From: Carboxylicivirga linearis
Lineage (GTDB): Bacteria; Bacteroidota; Bacteroidia; Bacteroidales; Marinilabiliaceae
NCBI RefSeq assembly: GCF_018271995.1
Contig: NZ_JAGUCO010000001.1
Location: 186,001-250,000 of the forward strand
Reading direction: 5' to 3'
DNA: 64,000 nt
Under the pieces are notes generated by a model. It worked only from the letters and a program-made list of their open reading frames with translations, made no database searches and had not been told where the DNA came from. Shown in pieces: positions 53,534 to 62,410 of the stretch. Position 1 is the first letter of the stretch, and the number at the start of each line of letters is the position of its first letter. A program made the translations under genes and the position numbers.

Positions 53534-55060
53534 TTATAAATTAATGTTTTCGTTTTCAATCAGGTTAAGCATTTTAACGGTTGCTTTGATGGCTGCTTCT
53601 GTTTGGTCGGCATCCAATCCCCGTGTTTTAAACAATTTATCGTTGTACTCCCATGAAATAACTGTTTCAACTAATGCATCTGTTTTACCTCCGGGAGGAA
53701 TGGTTACCCAATAATCAACCAATAATGGATGAGGTTTTTTCAACTCATCATATATCTTCCATAAGGCCTTCATAAAAGCATCGTACTGACCGTCACCAGC
53801 AGAAGAAGCCTGATAATCTTTTTCGTTAATTTTAATACTTAACGATGCTGTTGGTTTCATACCACGAGTCAAAGATAAGCTGTAATTATTTACTTTAATA
53901 TATTCATTTATCGATGCACTTTTTAAGACATCAGAAATGATATATGGCAAATCTTCTGTTGTAACAGTCTCCTTTTTATCACCCAGTGCAATAACTTCTT
54001 TTGTTACACGGCTCATGTCTTCAGGAGAAAGACTGATACCTAATTCCTCAAGATTTTTTAGGATGTTGGCTTTTCCTGATGTTTTCCCTAAGGCATATTT
54101 GCGCACCCTGCCGAATCGTTCCGGCATCAGGTTATTGAAATAAAGATTGTCTTTTGAATCACCATCGGCATGAATACCTGCACATTGAGTGAATACGTAT
54201 TCACCGGTCAATGGCTTATTCGTAGGAATGCGAATGCCGCTAAAACCTTCCACAACCTGACTAATTCTGGTTAATTTTGATTCATCAATGTTTGTAGAGG
54301 CTTTTAACTGATCTGTTAATACACCAACCACACTTGCCAAAGGTGCATTCCCAGCTCTTTCGCCTAAACCATTAATGGTTGTATGAATTCCTTTAAACCC
54401 CGATTTAACAGCAGCAAAAACGTTGGCAACTGCTAAGTCGTAATCATTATGCGAATGGAAATCGAAATGAAGGTTTGGGTATCTGGTTATGATAGCAGAA
54501 CAGAATTCTGTAACCTGATCTGGATTTAAGATTCCCAATGTATCGGGTAGCATGAATCGTTTAATGGATTCGTCTTGTAAGTTATCTAAAAGGAAAAAAA
54601 CATATTCAGGAGATCCGATCATGCCATTTGACCAGTCTTCAAGGTAGATATTAACATCAATATCCATTTCCCTTGCTTTTTTTAATATCCCTTTGATATC
54701 TTCAACGTGCTGCTCAGGTGTTTTACTTAGTTGACTGGTAACATGTTTCAATGATCCTTTGGTTAAAAGATTACAGACTCTTGCTCCTGCATCTTTTATC
54801 CATTCAAGTGATACTCCATTATCAACAAAACCAAGTACCTCAATTTTATCTAAAAGATTATTTTTTGTTGCCCACTCACTAATTTTCTTTACAGCGCGAA
54901 ACTCCCCTTCACTTACTCTGGCAGATGCTACCTCAATCCTGTCAACTTTGAGCTCCTGAAGCAGAATATGCGCCATGGTCAGCTTTTCGGCATCGTTAAA
55001 CGATACGCCGGTGGTTTGCTCACCATCCCTGAGGGTTGTATCCATTAGCTCTATAGTCAT
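53534..55060 (-). CDS. Isopropylmalate/citramalate-synthase-type enzyme (second copy)
   Basis: A 508-residue protein of the DRE-TIM superfamily with [22 protein letters not shown], a Claisen-condensation barrel containing FHSHNDYDLAVAN and [13 protein letters not shown], and a C-terminal LeuA regulatory-like domain (about 385-500, SLSLTRGMKPTASLSIKINE). It is only distantly similar to the leuA at 57276. The sequence suits either (R)-citramalate synthase, which would make 2-oxobutyrate from pyruvate, or a second isopropylmalate synthase. I cannot decide without comparing specificity residues. It lies between a terminator and leuB. Confidence 0.8.
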   Translation of the reverse strand: MTIELMDTTLRDGEQTTGVSFNDAEKLTMAHILLQELKVDRIEVASARVSEGEFRAVKKISEWATKNNLLDKIEVLGFVDNGVSLEWIKDAGARVCNLLTKGSLKHVTSQLSKTPEQHVEDIKGILKKAREMDIDVNIYLEDWSNGMIGSPEYVFFLLDNLQDESIKRFMLPDTLGILNPDQVTEFCSAIITRYPNLHFDFHSHNDYDLAVANVFAAVKSGFKGIHTTINGLGERAGNAPLASVVGVLTDQLKASTNIDESKLTRISQVVEGFSGIRIPTNKPLTGEYVFTQCAGIHADGDSKDNLYFNNLMPERFGRVRKYALGKTSGKANILKNLEELGISLSPEDMSRVTKEVIALGDKKETVTTEDLPYIISDVLKSASINEYIKVNNYSLSLTRGMKPTASLSIKINEKDYQASSAGDGQYDAFMKALWKIYDELKKPHPLLVDYWVTIPPGGKTDALVETVISWEYNDKLFKTRGLDADQTEAAIKATVKMLNLIENENINL

Positions 55061-55104
55061 CCCCTATGTTGGTTTTTGGTTACTATTGTTTTACTATTTG
55101 TGGT

Positions 55105-55145
55105 TATAAAAAACCTACCGATCATGGCAATGAATCGGTAGGTTT
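55105..55145 (-). terminator. Terminator after leuD
   Basis: AAACCTACCGAT (55111-55122) and ATCGGTAGGTTT (55134-55145) form a perfect 12-bp stem with an 11-base loop. On the minus strand a T run follows. It closes the ilvD-leuD transcript. Confidence 0.92.
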
Positions 55146-55151
55146 GAAAGA

Positions 55152-55751
55152 TTAAAATTTTACAGCTTGTTGTTCAAAAGCTTTCACTTCATCTTTCAAG
55201 CTTAACAAGTAATCAATATCATCATAGCCGTTAAGAAGACAGTTCTTCTTGTACGAATTGATTTCGAATGATTCTGTTGCTCCGGTGCTTACATTAGTGA
55301 TTGTTTGGTTTTCCAGATCAATCTTCACTTCAGCCTTTGGATCTGCATCGATAGACTTGAATAATCCTGCTAAAAACTCATCCGTAACCTGAACGGGTAA
55401 AACACCGTTGTTTAATGAGTTATTACGGAAAATGTCAGCAAAGAAGCTTGATACAACTGCTTTGAAACCATATCCTGCAATGGCCCATGCAGCATGCTCG
55501 CGACTTGATCCGCTACCAAAGTTTTTACCCGCTACCAATACTGTTCCTGAATAAGTAGAATTATTCAAAACGAAATCTGGTTTTGGCTGACCTTGCTTGT
55601 CGTAGCGCCAGTCGAAAAATAAATTATCTCCGAATCCTTCTTTAGTAGTTGCTTTTAAGAAACGGGCCGGAATAATCTGGTCGGTGTCCACATTTTCAAT
55701 GGGTAATGGAACTACCGTAGTTTGTACTGTTACAAATTTATCTATTGGCAT
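55152..55751 (-). CDS. leuD: 3-isopropylmalate dehydratase small subunit
   Basis: A 199-residue swivel-domain subunit from the ATG at 55751 (MPIDKFVTV). A longer frame to 55799 overlaps leuC and is not supported. Motifs include [36 protein letters not shown] and [17 protein letters not shown]. It forms the aconitase-like isomerase with LeuC in leucine synthesis. It follows leuC by 16 bp and is followed by a strong terminator. Confidence 0.95.
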   Translation of the reverse strand: MPIDKFVTVQTTVVPLPIENVDTDQIIPARFLKATTKEGFGDNLFFDWRYDKQGQPKPDFVLNNSTYSGTVLVAGKNFGSGSSREHAAWAIAGYGFKAVVSSFFADIFRNNSLNNGVLPVQVTDEFLAGLFKSIDADPKAEVKIDLENQTITNVSTGATESFEINSYKKNCLLNGYDDIDYLLSLKDEVKAFEQQAVKF

Positions 55752-55767
55752 AATGTATTCCTCCGTT

Positions 55768-57171
55768 TTACAAATTAAAAGTGGTTCGTGGATCGGCAAT
55801 GGTACCTGTTACAGCTGCTGCTGCTGCTGATAACGGACTGGCCAGCAAAGTGCGTGAACCTGGTCCCTGACGACCTTCAAAGTTTCTGTTGGATGTAGAA
55901 ACAGCGTATTTGCCTTCCGGAATTTTATCATCGTTCATTGCCAAACAAGCTGAACAACCTGGCTGACGTAATTCAAAACCTGCAGCTTCCAAGGCATCTT
56001 TAATACCTTCTTCAATGGCTTGTTTTTCAACTTGCTTACTTCCTGGAACAATCCATGCTGTAACATTGTCGGCTTTTTTGTGGCCTTTAACGGCTGCCGT
56101 AAATGCACGTAAATCTTCGATTCTACCGTTCGTACAACTTCCTAAGAATACATAATCTATTGGCTTGCCTTCCAGTTTATCACCGGCTGAGAAACCCATA
56201 TATTCCATTGATTTCTGGAATGTCACTTTTGAGCTGTCATCAATGCTGTCGAGTGTTGGAATATTTGCAACAATTTTAGCACCCATACCAGGATTAGTAC
56301 CATAAGTAATCATTGGCTCAATGTCGGCAGCTTTGTAATTCAACTCTTTGTCAAATACTGCATCTTCGTCAGTCACCAATGTTTTCCAGTAAGCAACGGC
56401 TTTATCCCATTGTTCTCCTTTAGGAGCCTGCTCACGACCTTTGATATACTCAAATGTAGTTTCATCAGGAGCAATCATACCTCCACGAGCACCCATTTCA
56501 ATACTCATATTACAGATAGTCATACGAGCTTCCATTGAAAGGTTGCGGATAGCTGATCCGGCAAATTCAACAAAATATCCGGTACCACCACCTGTAGAAA
56601 TTTTAGAGATAATGTAAAGAATAATATCTTTTGAAGTTACTCCGTTGGCCAAAGTGCCTTCAATGTTAATACGCATCTTTTTAGGCTTAGGCTGCATAAT
56701 ACACTGCGTAGCCAAAGTCATTTCTACTTCACTGGTTCCGATACCGAAGGCAATACTACCAAAAGCACCGTGTGTTGAAGTGTGACTATCACCACAAACG
56801 ATGGTCATACCTGGTTGAGTGATACCTAATTCAGGACCCACAACGTGCACGATGCCATTATATGGATGATTTAATCCAAACATGGTGATACCATTCTCTT
56901 CGCAGTTGGTTTTTAATTTCTCCACCTGTACGCGAGATAGTTCATCCTGAATGGTAAGGTGTTGGTCTATTGTTGGAATATTATGATCCGGAGTCGCTAC
57001 AACCTGATTGGGGCGTGCAACGCTAATTCCACGTTCTTTTATCCCTGCAAAAGCCTGTGGACTTGTCACCTCATGTATAAAGTGACGATCTATATACAAG
57101 ACATTTGGCCCGTCATCAATAGTTTTGACGACGTGGCTGTCCCATATTTTATCAAATAATGTTTTACTCAT
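55768..57171 (-). CDS. leuC: 3-isopropylmalate dehydratase large subunit
   Basis: A 467-residue aconitase-family subunit. The 4Fe-4S ligands are in [16 protein letters not shown] and [10 protein letters not shown] (C-x-x-C), with [13 protein letters not shown] upstream. It isomerises 2-isopropylmalate to 3-isopropylmalate with LeuD. Just before its ATG lies a 30-bp sequence also found before ilvN, and beyond it a nested inverted repeat fills the spacer to leuA. Confidence 0.96.
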   Translation of the reverse strand: MSKTLFDKIWDSHVVKTIDDGPNVLYIDRHFIHEVTSPQAFAGIKERGISVARPNQVVATPDHNIPTIDQHLTIQDELSRVQVEKLKTNCEENGITMFGLNHPYNGIVHVVGPELGITQPGMTIVCGDSHTSTHGAFGSIAFGIGTSEVEMTLATQCIMQPKPKKMRINIEGTLANGVTSKDIILYIISKISTGGGTGYFVEFAGSAIRNLSMEARMTICNMSIEMGARGGMIAPDETTFEYIKGREQAPKGEQWDKAVAYWKTLVTDEDAVFDKELNYKAADIEPMITYGTNPGMGAKIVANIPTLDSIDDSSKVTFQKSMEYMGFSAGDKLEGKPIDYVFLGSCTNGRIEDLRAFTAAVKGHKKADNVTAWIVPGSKQVEKQAIEEGIKDALEAAGFELRQPGCSACLAMNDDKIPEGKYAVSTSNRNFEGRQGPGSRTLLASPLSAAAAAVTGTIADPRTTFNL

Positions 57172-57175
57172 TTTT

Positions 57176-57262
57176 TTAAAGTATCAAGATTTAAGTATCA
57201 AGTATCAAGATTATTTACAAACTGTAAATAATTAATGTCTCACGTTTTGATACTTTAATCTT
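57176..57262. promoter_or_regulatory. Nested inverted repeats between leuA and leuC
   Basis: Outer arms 57186-57201 and 57247-57262 match at 15 of 16 positions. Inside them a perfect 10-bp stem (57210-57219 with 57223-57232) has a three-base loop. The first 30 bp (57176-57205) also occur before ilvN. No T tract is present, so attenuation, RNA processing or translation control is more likely than termination. Confidence 0.6.
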
Positions 57263-57275
57263 ATGTCTAAATAAA

Positions 57276-58772
57276 TTATCCTATTTTTGAAATAGCATCT
57301 AAGAATGCTTCTACTGAGGCGGTTACAATGTCAACATTGGCAGCAAATCCGTAATATGATTGCCCTTTATGATCAACTTGTACATGAACTTTACCAATGT
57401 CATCGCTCCCGCGAGTAATTGCTTGAATAAGAAACTCTTCCAAATGAACCTTGCGTTTCACAAGTTTTTTAACAGCTGTAAAAGCCGCGTCAATTGGACC
57501 ATTGCCCGATGCTGTTTCGGTAAAGACATCGCCGTTGAAATTGACCGATACTGTTGCCGTTGGAATAGTAGAACTTCCTGATACAACCTGAAGTGTTTCC
57601 AGCTTGATGGAGCGATCTTCTTTAACTCGCTCAGTCCCGGCTAATGCTTCCAGATCTTCATCGGCAACATCCTTTTTCCTATCAGCCAAATCTAAAAAGC
57701 GTTGGTAGATATCGTTCAAATCCTCACCATCAAAATTATAACCTAAAACACTTAAGCGGTGTTTTAAAGCAGCGCGTCCACTACGAGCTGTTAGTACAAT
57801 GCTCGATTCTTTAACGCCTACCTCAGCAGGATCGATAATTTCGTAGTTCTCACGATTTTTCAATACTCCATCCTGGTGAATACCGGAAGAGTGTGCAAAT
57901 GCATTTCTACCAACAATTGCTTTGTTTGCTTGAACAGGCATACGCATAAGAGTAGAAACCAACTTACTGGTTTTCATAATCTGTTTGCTGTCAATACCGG
58001 TTTCGTAGTTCAAATCGTGATGGCTTTTCATTGCCATTACCACTTCTTCTAGCGAAGTATTACCGGCACGTTCACCTAATCCGTTAATGGTTACCTCTAC
58101 CTGACGAGCACCATTTATAACGCCTGATAACGTATTGGCAGTTGCCATACCCAAGTCGTTGTGACAGTGTGTTGACAAAATAGCCTTATCAACGTTAGGT
58201 ACATTGTTCATCAAATAGGCAATTTTAGCACCGTATTCAGATGGCAGGCAATAACCGGTGGTGTCCGGTATATTAATTACCGTAGCTCCGGCTTTAATCA
58301 CCGCTTCTACCACACGTGCCAGATATTCGTTATCCGAACGCCCAGCATCTTCAGCATAGAATTCTACATCTTCAACAAAGCGACGAGCATATTTAACAGC
58401 ATCAATGGCTCTTTCAATAATCTCATCTTCGTTAGAATTCAATTTGTACTTAATATGATAAGGTGATGTTCCGATACCTGTATGAATACGGCCTTTTTTT
58501 GCATATTTAAGTGCGTCGGCCGCTACTTCAATGTCATTTTTTACGGCGCGTGTTAACGCGCAAATTGTTGGATTTTCAACAGCTTTGGATATTTCAACCA
58601 CTGAGTTAAAATCACCCGGGCTTGAAACGGGGAATCCTGCTTCGATCACATCCACACCCAGCTTTTCGAGCTGACGGGCTACCTCTATCTTCTCAATAGT
58701 GTTTAACTGACATCCCGGCACTTGCTCGCCGTCTCTTAAAGTTGTATCGAATATATGTACTTTATTACTCAT
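57276..58772 (-). CDS. leuA: 2-isopropylmalate synthase
   Basis: A 498-residue enzyme. It has [89 protein letters not shown] and a C-terminal leucine-binding regulatory domain (about 390-498). It makes the first committed leucine precursor from 2-oxoisovalerate and acetyl-CoA and should be feedback-inhibited by leucine. A hairpin leader lies upstream (58845-58870). Confidence 0.95.
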   Translation of the reverse strand: MSNKVHIFDTTLRDGEQVPGCQLNTIEKIEVARQLEKLGVDVIEAGFPVSSPGDFNSVVEISKAVENPTICALTRAVKNDIEVAADALKYAKKGRIHTGIGTSPYHIKYKLNSNEDEIIERAIDAVKYARRFVEDVEFYAEDAGRSDNEYLARVVEAVIKAGATVINIPDTTGYCLPSEYGAKIAYLMNNVPNVDKAILSTHCHNDLGMATANTLSGVINGARQVEVTINGLGERAGNTSLEEVVMAMKSHHDLNYETGIDSKQIMKTSKLVSTLMRMPVQANKAIVGRNAFAHSSGIHQDGVLKNRENYEIIDPAEVGVKESSIVLTARSGRAALKHRLSVLGYNFDGEDLNDIYQRFLDLADRKKDVADEDLEALAGTERVKEDRSIKLETLQVVSGSSTIPTATVSVNFNGDVFTETASGNGPIDAAFTAVKKLVKRKVHLEEFLIQAITRGSDDIGKVHVQVDHKGQSYYGFAANVDIVTASVEAFLDAISKIG

Positions 58773-58841
58773 GATAATCGGGTTTAAATGATTACTCCCG
58801 TCCCTTTCCCCCTGGGATTATCGGGAGCTTCAACCTGTAAA

Positions 58842-58875
58842 CACCGGGCAAAGCATTTTGGTTTTGCCCGATGTG
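58842..58875 (-). promoter_or_regulatory. Hairpin in the ilvC-leuA spacer
   Basis: CGGGCAAA (58845-58852) and TTTGCCCG (58863-58870) pair, extended by CAC/GTG with a small bulge. Only a short T run follows on the minus strand, so it may be a partial terminator or an mRNA-processing hairpin. Confidence 0.5.
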
Positions 58876-58892
58876 AGTATGATTGAATGTTA

Positions 58893-59939
58893 TTACTGGT
58901 TTTCTGGTCTCAATTTACGGACAGCAGCACCTGCTTGCCACATCTCCGATTCGCGGAGTTCTTTGAGTTCCTCTTCCAGTTTAACCCTGTAATCTTCTTG
59001 ACTGTTTGAGTCGATTGAACGCTGTGCTTCGTTACCGGCAGCCACTTCACTGTATAGTTTTTCAAATACAGGCTTAGTAGCATCGCGGAATGGTTTCCAC
59101 CAATCAAGAGCACCACGTTGTGCAGTAGTAGATGTGTTAGCATACATCCAGTCCATTCCGTTTTCAGCAACCAATGGCATCAAACTTTGTGTTAATTCCT
59201 CAACTGTTTCGTTGAATGCTTCAGATGGAGAGTGGCCATTAGCACGCAATACTTCGTACTGAGCAGCAAAAATACCCTGAATACATCCCATTAATGTTCC
59301 GCGCTCACCTGTTAAGTCAGAGTAAACCTCACGTTTGAAATCAGTTTCGAAAAGGTAACCTGATCCAACACCAATACCTAAAGAAATAACACGCTCGTAA
59401 GCTCTTCCTGTAGCATCCTGAAAGATAGCGAAGCTTGAGTTCAAACCACGTCCCTCAAGGAACATGCGACGTAAGCTGGTACCTGATCCTTTAGGGGCTA
59501 CCAAAATTACATCAACATCAGCAGGAGGTACAATACCAGTACGCTCTTTATAAGTGATACCGAAACCGTGAGAGAAGTAAAGAGCTTTACCTGGAGTCAG
59601 GTGTTTTTTTACTGTATCCCACATTTGAATCTGACCAGCGTCAGAAAGTAAATATTGAATAATTGTTGCGCGATCTAATGCTTCTTCAATTTCAAAAAGT
59701 GTTTCTCCGGGAACCCAACCGTCAGCAATTGCTTTATCCCAAGTTTTTGATTCTTTGCGCTGACCGACGATTACGTTGAAACCGTTGTCTTTGAGGTTAA
59801 GAGATTGTCCAGGACCTTGCACACCATAACCGATAACCGCAATGGTTTCGTCTTTTAATACTTCACGTGCTTTTTCCAATGGGAACTCTTCCCTCATTAC
59901 AACGTTTTCTTCAGTTCCTCCGAAATTAATTTTTGCCAT
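58893..59939 (-). CDS. ilvC: Ketol-acid reductoisomerase
   Basis: A 348-residue KARI. The dinucleotide-binding segment is IAVIGYGVQGPGQSLNLKDNG, with the cofactor loop VGQRKESKTWD. The metal and substrate site is in KGSGTSLRRMF, YSDLTGERGTLMG and the ending of the C-terminal knotted domain. It makes the dihydroxy-acids of valine and isoleucine synthesis, using Mg2+ and NAD(P)H. A hairpin spans most of the spacer to ilvN. Confidence 0.95.
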   Translation of the reverse strand: MAKINFGGTEENVVMREEFPLEKAREVLKDETIAVIGYGVQGPGQSLNLKDNGFNVIVGQRKESKTWDKAIADGWVPGETLFEIEEALDRATIIQYLLSDAGQIQMWDTVKKHLTPGKALYFSHGFGITYKERTGIVPPADVDVILVAPKGSGTSLRRMFLEGRGLNSSFAIFQDATGRAYERVISLGIGVGSGYLFETDFKREVYSDLTGERGTLMGCIQGIFAAQYEVLRANGHSPSEAFNETVEELTQSLMPLVAENGMDWMYANTSTTAQRGALDWWKPFRDATKPVFEKLYSEVAAGNEAQRSIDSNSQEDYRVKLEEELKELRESEMWQAGAAVRKLRPENQ

Positions 59940-59968
59940 GATAAAATATTGATTAATGTTTATGTTTT

Positions 59969-60004
59969 AAAGCTGTTAGCTATTAGCAGATGGCTGATAG
60001 CTTT
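59969..60004. promoter_or_regulatory. Hairpin between ilvC and ilvN
   Basis: AAAGCTGTTAGC (59969-59980) and GCTGATAGCTTT (59993-60004) form a stem with small defects around a 12-base loop. On the minus strand it directly follows the ilvN stop. It may reduce or process the transcript before ilvC. Confidence 0.45.
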
Positions 60005-60005
60005 T

Positions 60006-60548
60006 TTAATCTAGTATTGATTTGTCGTTATCTAATTTAACCAAATAGTTAGATAGTAACTCTTGGTTAAGTTTGGTAACTGCTATTCGTCCGGAGCGTA
60101 CAAATTGTGTTACTCCAAAACGATCGAGTTTATCAAATAGTTCTTGTGTTTCTTCTTTATGACCTGTTTTTTCAATTACCGTATATTCGTTGGTAACCTC
60201 CAAAATACGAGCGCCATACTGGCGAACCAACTTTTCAATCTCGTTGCTGTTAAGCAAAGCTTCAGTCTTAACCTTGTATAATGCTACTTCCTGATGAATA
60301 ATTTCTTCTGCAGTAAATACAAAGGCTTTTAATACATCAATTCTGCGCTCGATTTGACCTAGCAATTTATTAATTGTATCGCGAGATGTAAATACCACAA
60401 TGGTAAATTTATGAACACCTGGTATTGCAGATTCAGAAGTAGTTAAACTTTCGATGTTAATGTGTCGACGAGTAAAGATGGTTGTAACCTGGTTTAACAG
60501 ACCAACGTGATTCTCTGAGTATATTGATATAGTGAATTCTTGTTTCAT
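60006..60548 (-). CDS. ilvN: Acetolactate synthase small (regulatory) subunit
   Basis: A 180-residue protein with an ACT domain (about 1-75, FTISIYSENHVGLLNQVTTIFTRRHINIESL) and a C-terminal ALS small-subunit domain. It binds valine and regulates the catalytic subunit IlvB. It is somewhat longer than the minimal form. Upstream of its ATG lies the same 30-bp sequence seen before leuC. Confidence 0.94.
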   Translation of the reverse strand: MKQEFTISIYSENHVGLLNQVTTIFTRRHINIESLTTSESAIPGVHKFTIVVFTSRDTINKLLGQIERRIDVLKAFVFTAEEIIHQEVALYKVKTEALLNSNEIEKLVRQYGARILEVTNEYTVIEKTGHKEETQELFDKLDRFGVTQFVRSGRIAVTKLNQELLSNYLVKLDNDKSILD

Positions 60549-60552
60549 TTTA

Positions 60553-60582
60553 TTAAAGTATCAAGATTTAAGTATCAAGTAT
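60553..60582. repeat. 30-bp repeat before ilvN, identical to that before leuC
   Basis: The 30 bp beginning TTAAAGTATCAAG are identical to 57176-57205. In both places the repeat begins exactly 4 bp upstream of the start codon on the minus strand. Confidence 0.75.
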
Positions 60583-60615
60583 GCTTTATTCTAATATTAA
60601 ACCCTTGTTTATAAT

Positions 60616-62352
60616 TTACTCAAGGCGAATATCCGAAACAGAAGCACCGGTTGGTACCATTGGGAATACGTTACCTTCTTTTTCAACTTTTACTTCAAGT
60701 AAGTAAGGACCATCATGTTCAACCATTTTCTTAATAGCTGCATCCAACTCACTGCGATCATCAACGATTGAACTTTCTATGTGGTATCCTTTAGATATAG
60801 TCTGAAAATCAGGGTTCTCTAAAAGCGTGGAAGCATATCTTCTGTCGAAGAACAATTCTTGCCATTGACGAACCATCCCAAGATAGTTATTATTCAATAG
60901 AATTATTTTTACAGGGGCTTTAGTTTGCCAAATAGTACCTAACTCCTGTATGGTCATTTGAATACCACCGTCACCTACAAAGCAGCAAACGGGTCTTTCA
61001 GGCTGGCCTAGTTGAGCGCCCAAAGCCGCAGGTAAACCAAATCCCATGGTTCCTAATCCACCTGATGTAACCACACTTCTGGTGTTTTTGAATTTGAAAT
61101 ATCTTGAAGCCATCATTTGTTGTTGACCAACATCGGTAACTAAAATGGCATCATCATTATATACTTCGGTCACACGACGAACGACCTCTCCCATTGTTAA
61201 TCCTTCTTTTGCAGGATACAATTCAGGTTGAATAATTTTCTGATCTTCAATTTTATCACAGGCTCTGAATTCCTTCACCCATTCATCGTGATTTTTTTCG
61301 GCAGCCATTTCGGTTATCATCGGTAACGATTCTTTTACATTACCAACAACCGGTACATCTGCAAAAATTATTTTATTGATTTCTGCCGGATCAATTTCAA
61401 GGTGAATAACCTTTGCATTGGTGGCATATTTTTGAACATTACCTGTAACACGGTCGTCGAAACGCATACCAATGGCAATAATTAAATCGCTTTCGTTGGT
61501 TTTAACATTAGGGCCATAATTACCATGCATACCTAACATACCTACATTTAAAGGATGATCGGATGGTAGAGCAGACAAACCTAATAATGTCCAGGCAGCC
61601 GGAATACCTGTTTTTTCAAGAAATGTTTTTAATTCGTTTTCAGCACCTCCTAATATAACTCCTTGCCCAATTAAGGCTAAAGGTTTTTTAGATAAGTTAA
61701 TCAAGCGAACAGCTTCGGCAACAGAATCTTTTTTAACTGGTTTGGATGGTTTGTAACTTCTGATTTTTACATCTTTACTGTATGTAAAATCAAGCATGCC
61801 AAATTGCGCATCTTTTGTTATGTCCAGTACAACAGGCCCTGGACGACCAGTGCGGGCAATATAAAAAGCCTTGGCAATTGCTTCCGGAATTTCTTCAGCT
61901 CTTTTAACTTGATAGTTCCATTTGGTAATAGGTTGTGTAATACCTACCACATCAGTCTCCTGAAAAGCATCGGTGCCTAACAATGGCGCAGCAACCTGTC
62001 CGCTTATCACCACTAATGGGGTAGAATCAACCATTGCATCAGCAATACCTGTTACGGCATTGGTTGCCCCTGGTCCACTTGTAACAAAGCTTACTCCTAC
62101 TTTACCAGTTACTCTCGCATATCCCTGAGCTGCATGAATTGCTCCTTGTTCATGACGAACTAAGACATGATGTAATTTGTCGTTGTAATGATATAGAGCA
62201 TCATAAACGGGCATGATGGCTCCTCCTGGATATCCAAACAGTAGGTCAACGCCTTCATGCAATAATGATTGAATTACGGCCTCTGAACCATTCATTCTTT
62301 GCTTTTTCATTGGATTTGCTTCCTGTGTTTTTGGTTGCGTTTTTGTTTCCAT
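60616..62352 (-). CDS. ilvB: Acetolactate synthase large (catalytic) subunit
   Basis: A 578-residue ThDP enzyme. It has YPGGAIMPVYDALY, LVRHEQGAIHAAQGYARVTG with the catalytic Glu, VTSGPGATNAVTGIADA, an FAD-binding central domain and the ThDP motif GDGGIQMTIQELGTIWQTKAPVKIILLNNNYLGMV. It makes acetolactate and acetohydroxybutyrate. The start METKTQPKTQ is used, though MKKQRMNGS 14 residues later is possible. It is cotranscribed with ilvN. Confidence 0.95.
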   Translation of the reverse strand: METKTQPKTQEANPMKKQRMNGSEAVIQSLLHEGVDLLFGYPGGAIMPVYDALYHYNDKLHHVLVRHEQGAIHAAQGYARVTGKVGVSFVTSGPGATNAVTGIADAMVDSTPLVVISGQVAAPLLGTDAFQETDVVGITQPITKWNYQVKRAEEIPEAIAKAFYIARTGRPGPVVLDITKDAQFGMLDFTYSKDVKIRSYKPSKPVKKDSVAEAVRLINLSKKPLALIGQGVILGGAENELKTFLEKTGIPAAWTLLGLSALPSDHPLNVGMLGMHGNYGPNVKTNESDLIIAIGMRFDDRVTGNVQKYATNAKVIHLEIDPAEINKIIFADVPVVGNVKESLPMITEMAAEKNHDEWVKEFRACDKIEDQKIIQPELYPAKEGLTMGEVVRRVTEVYNDDAILVTDVGQQQMMASRYFKFKNTRSVVTSGGLGTMGFGLPAALGAQLGQPERPVCCFVGDGGIQMTIQELGTIWQTKAPVKIILLNNNYLGMVRQWQELFFDRRYASTLLENPDFQTISKGYHIESSIVDDRSELDAAIKKMVEHDGPYLLEVKVEKEGNVFPMVPTGASVSDIRLE

Positions 62353-62354
62353 AT

Positions 62355-62383
62355 CACTTGAAGTTTTATGGGTGTTTCAAGTG
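62355..62383. promoter_or_regulatory. Hairpin at the ilvB start
   Basis: CACTTGAA (62355-62362) and TTCAAGTG (62376-62383) pair perfectly, with the second arm 3 bp before the ilvB start on the minus strand. It may occlude translation or pause transcription. Confidence 0.4.
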
Positions 62384-62410
62384 CATTTTAATATGTGCAC
62401 CTGTGTTTTT

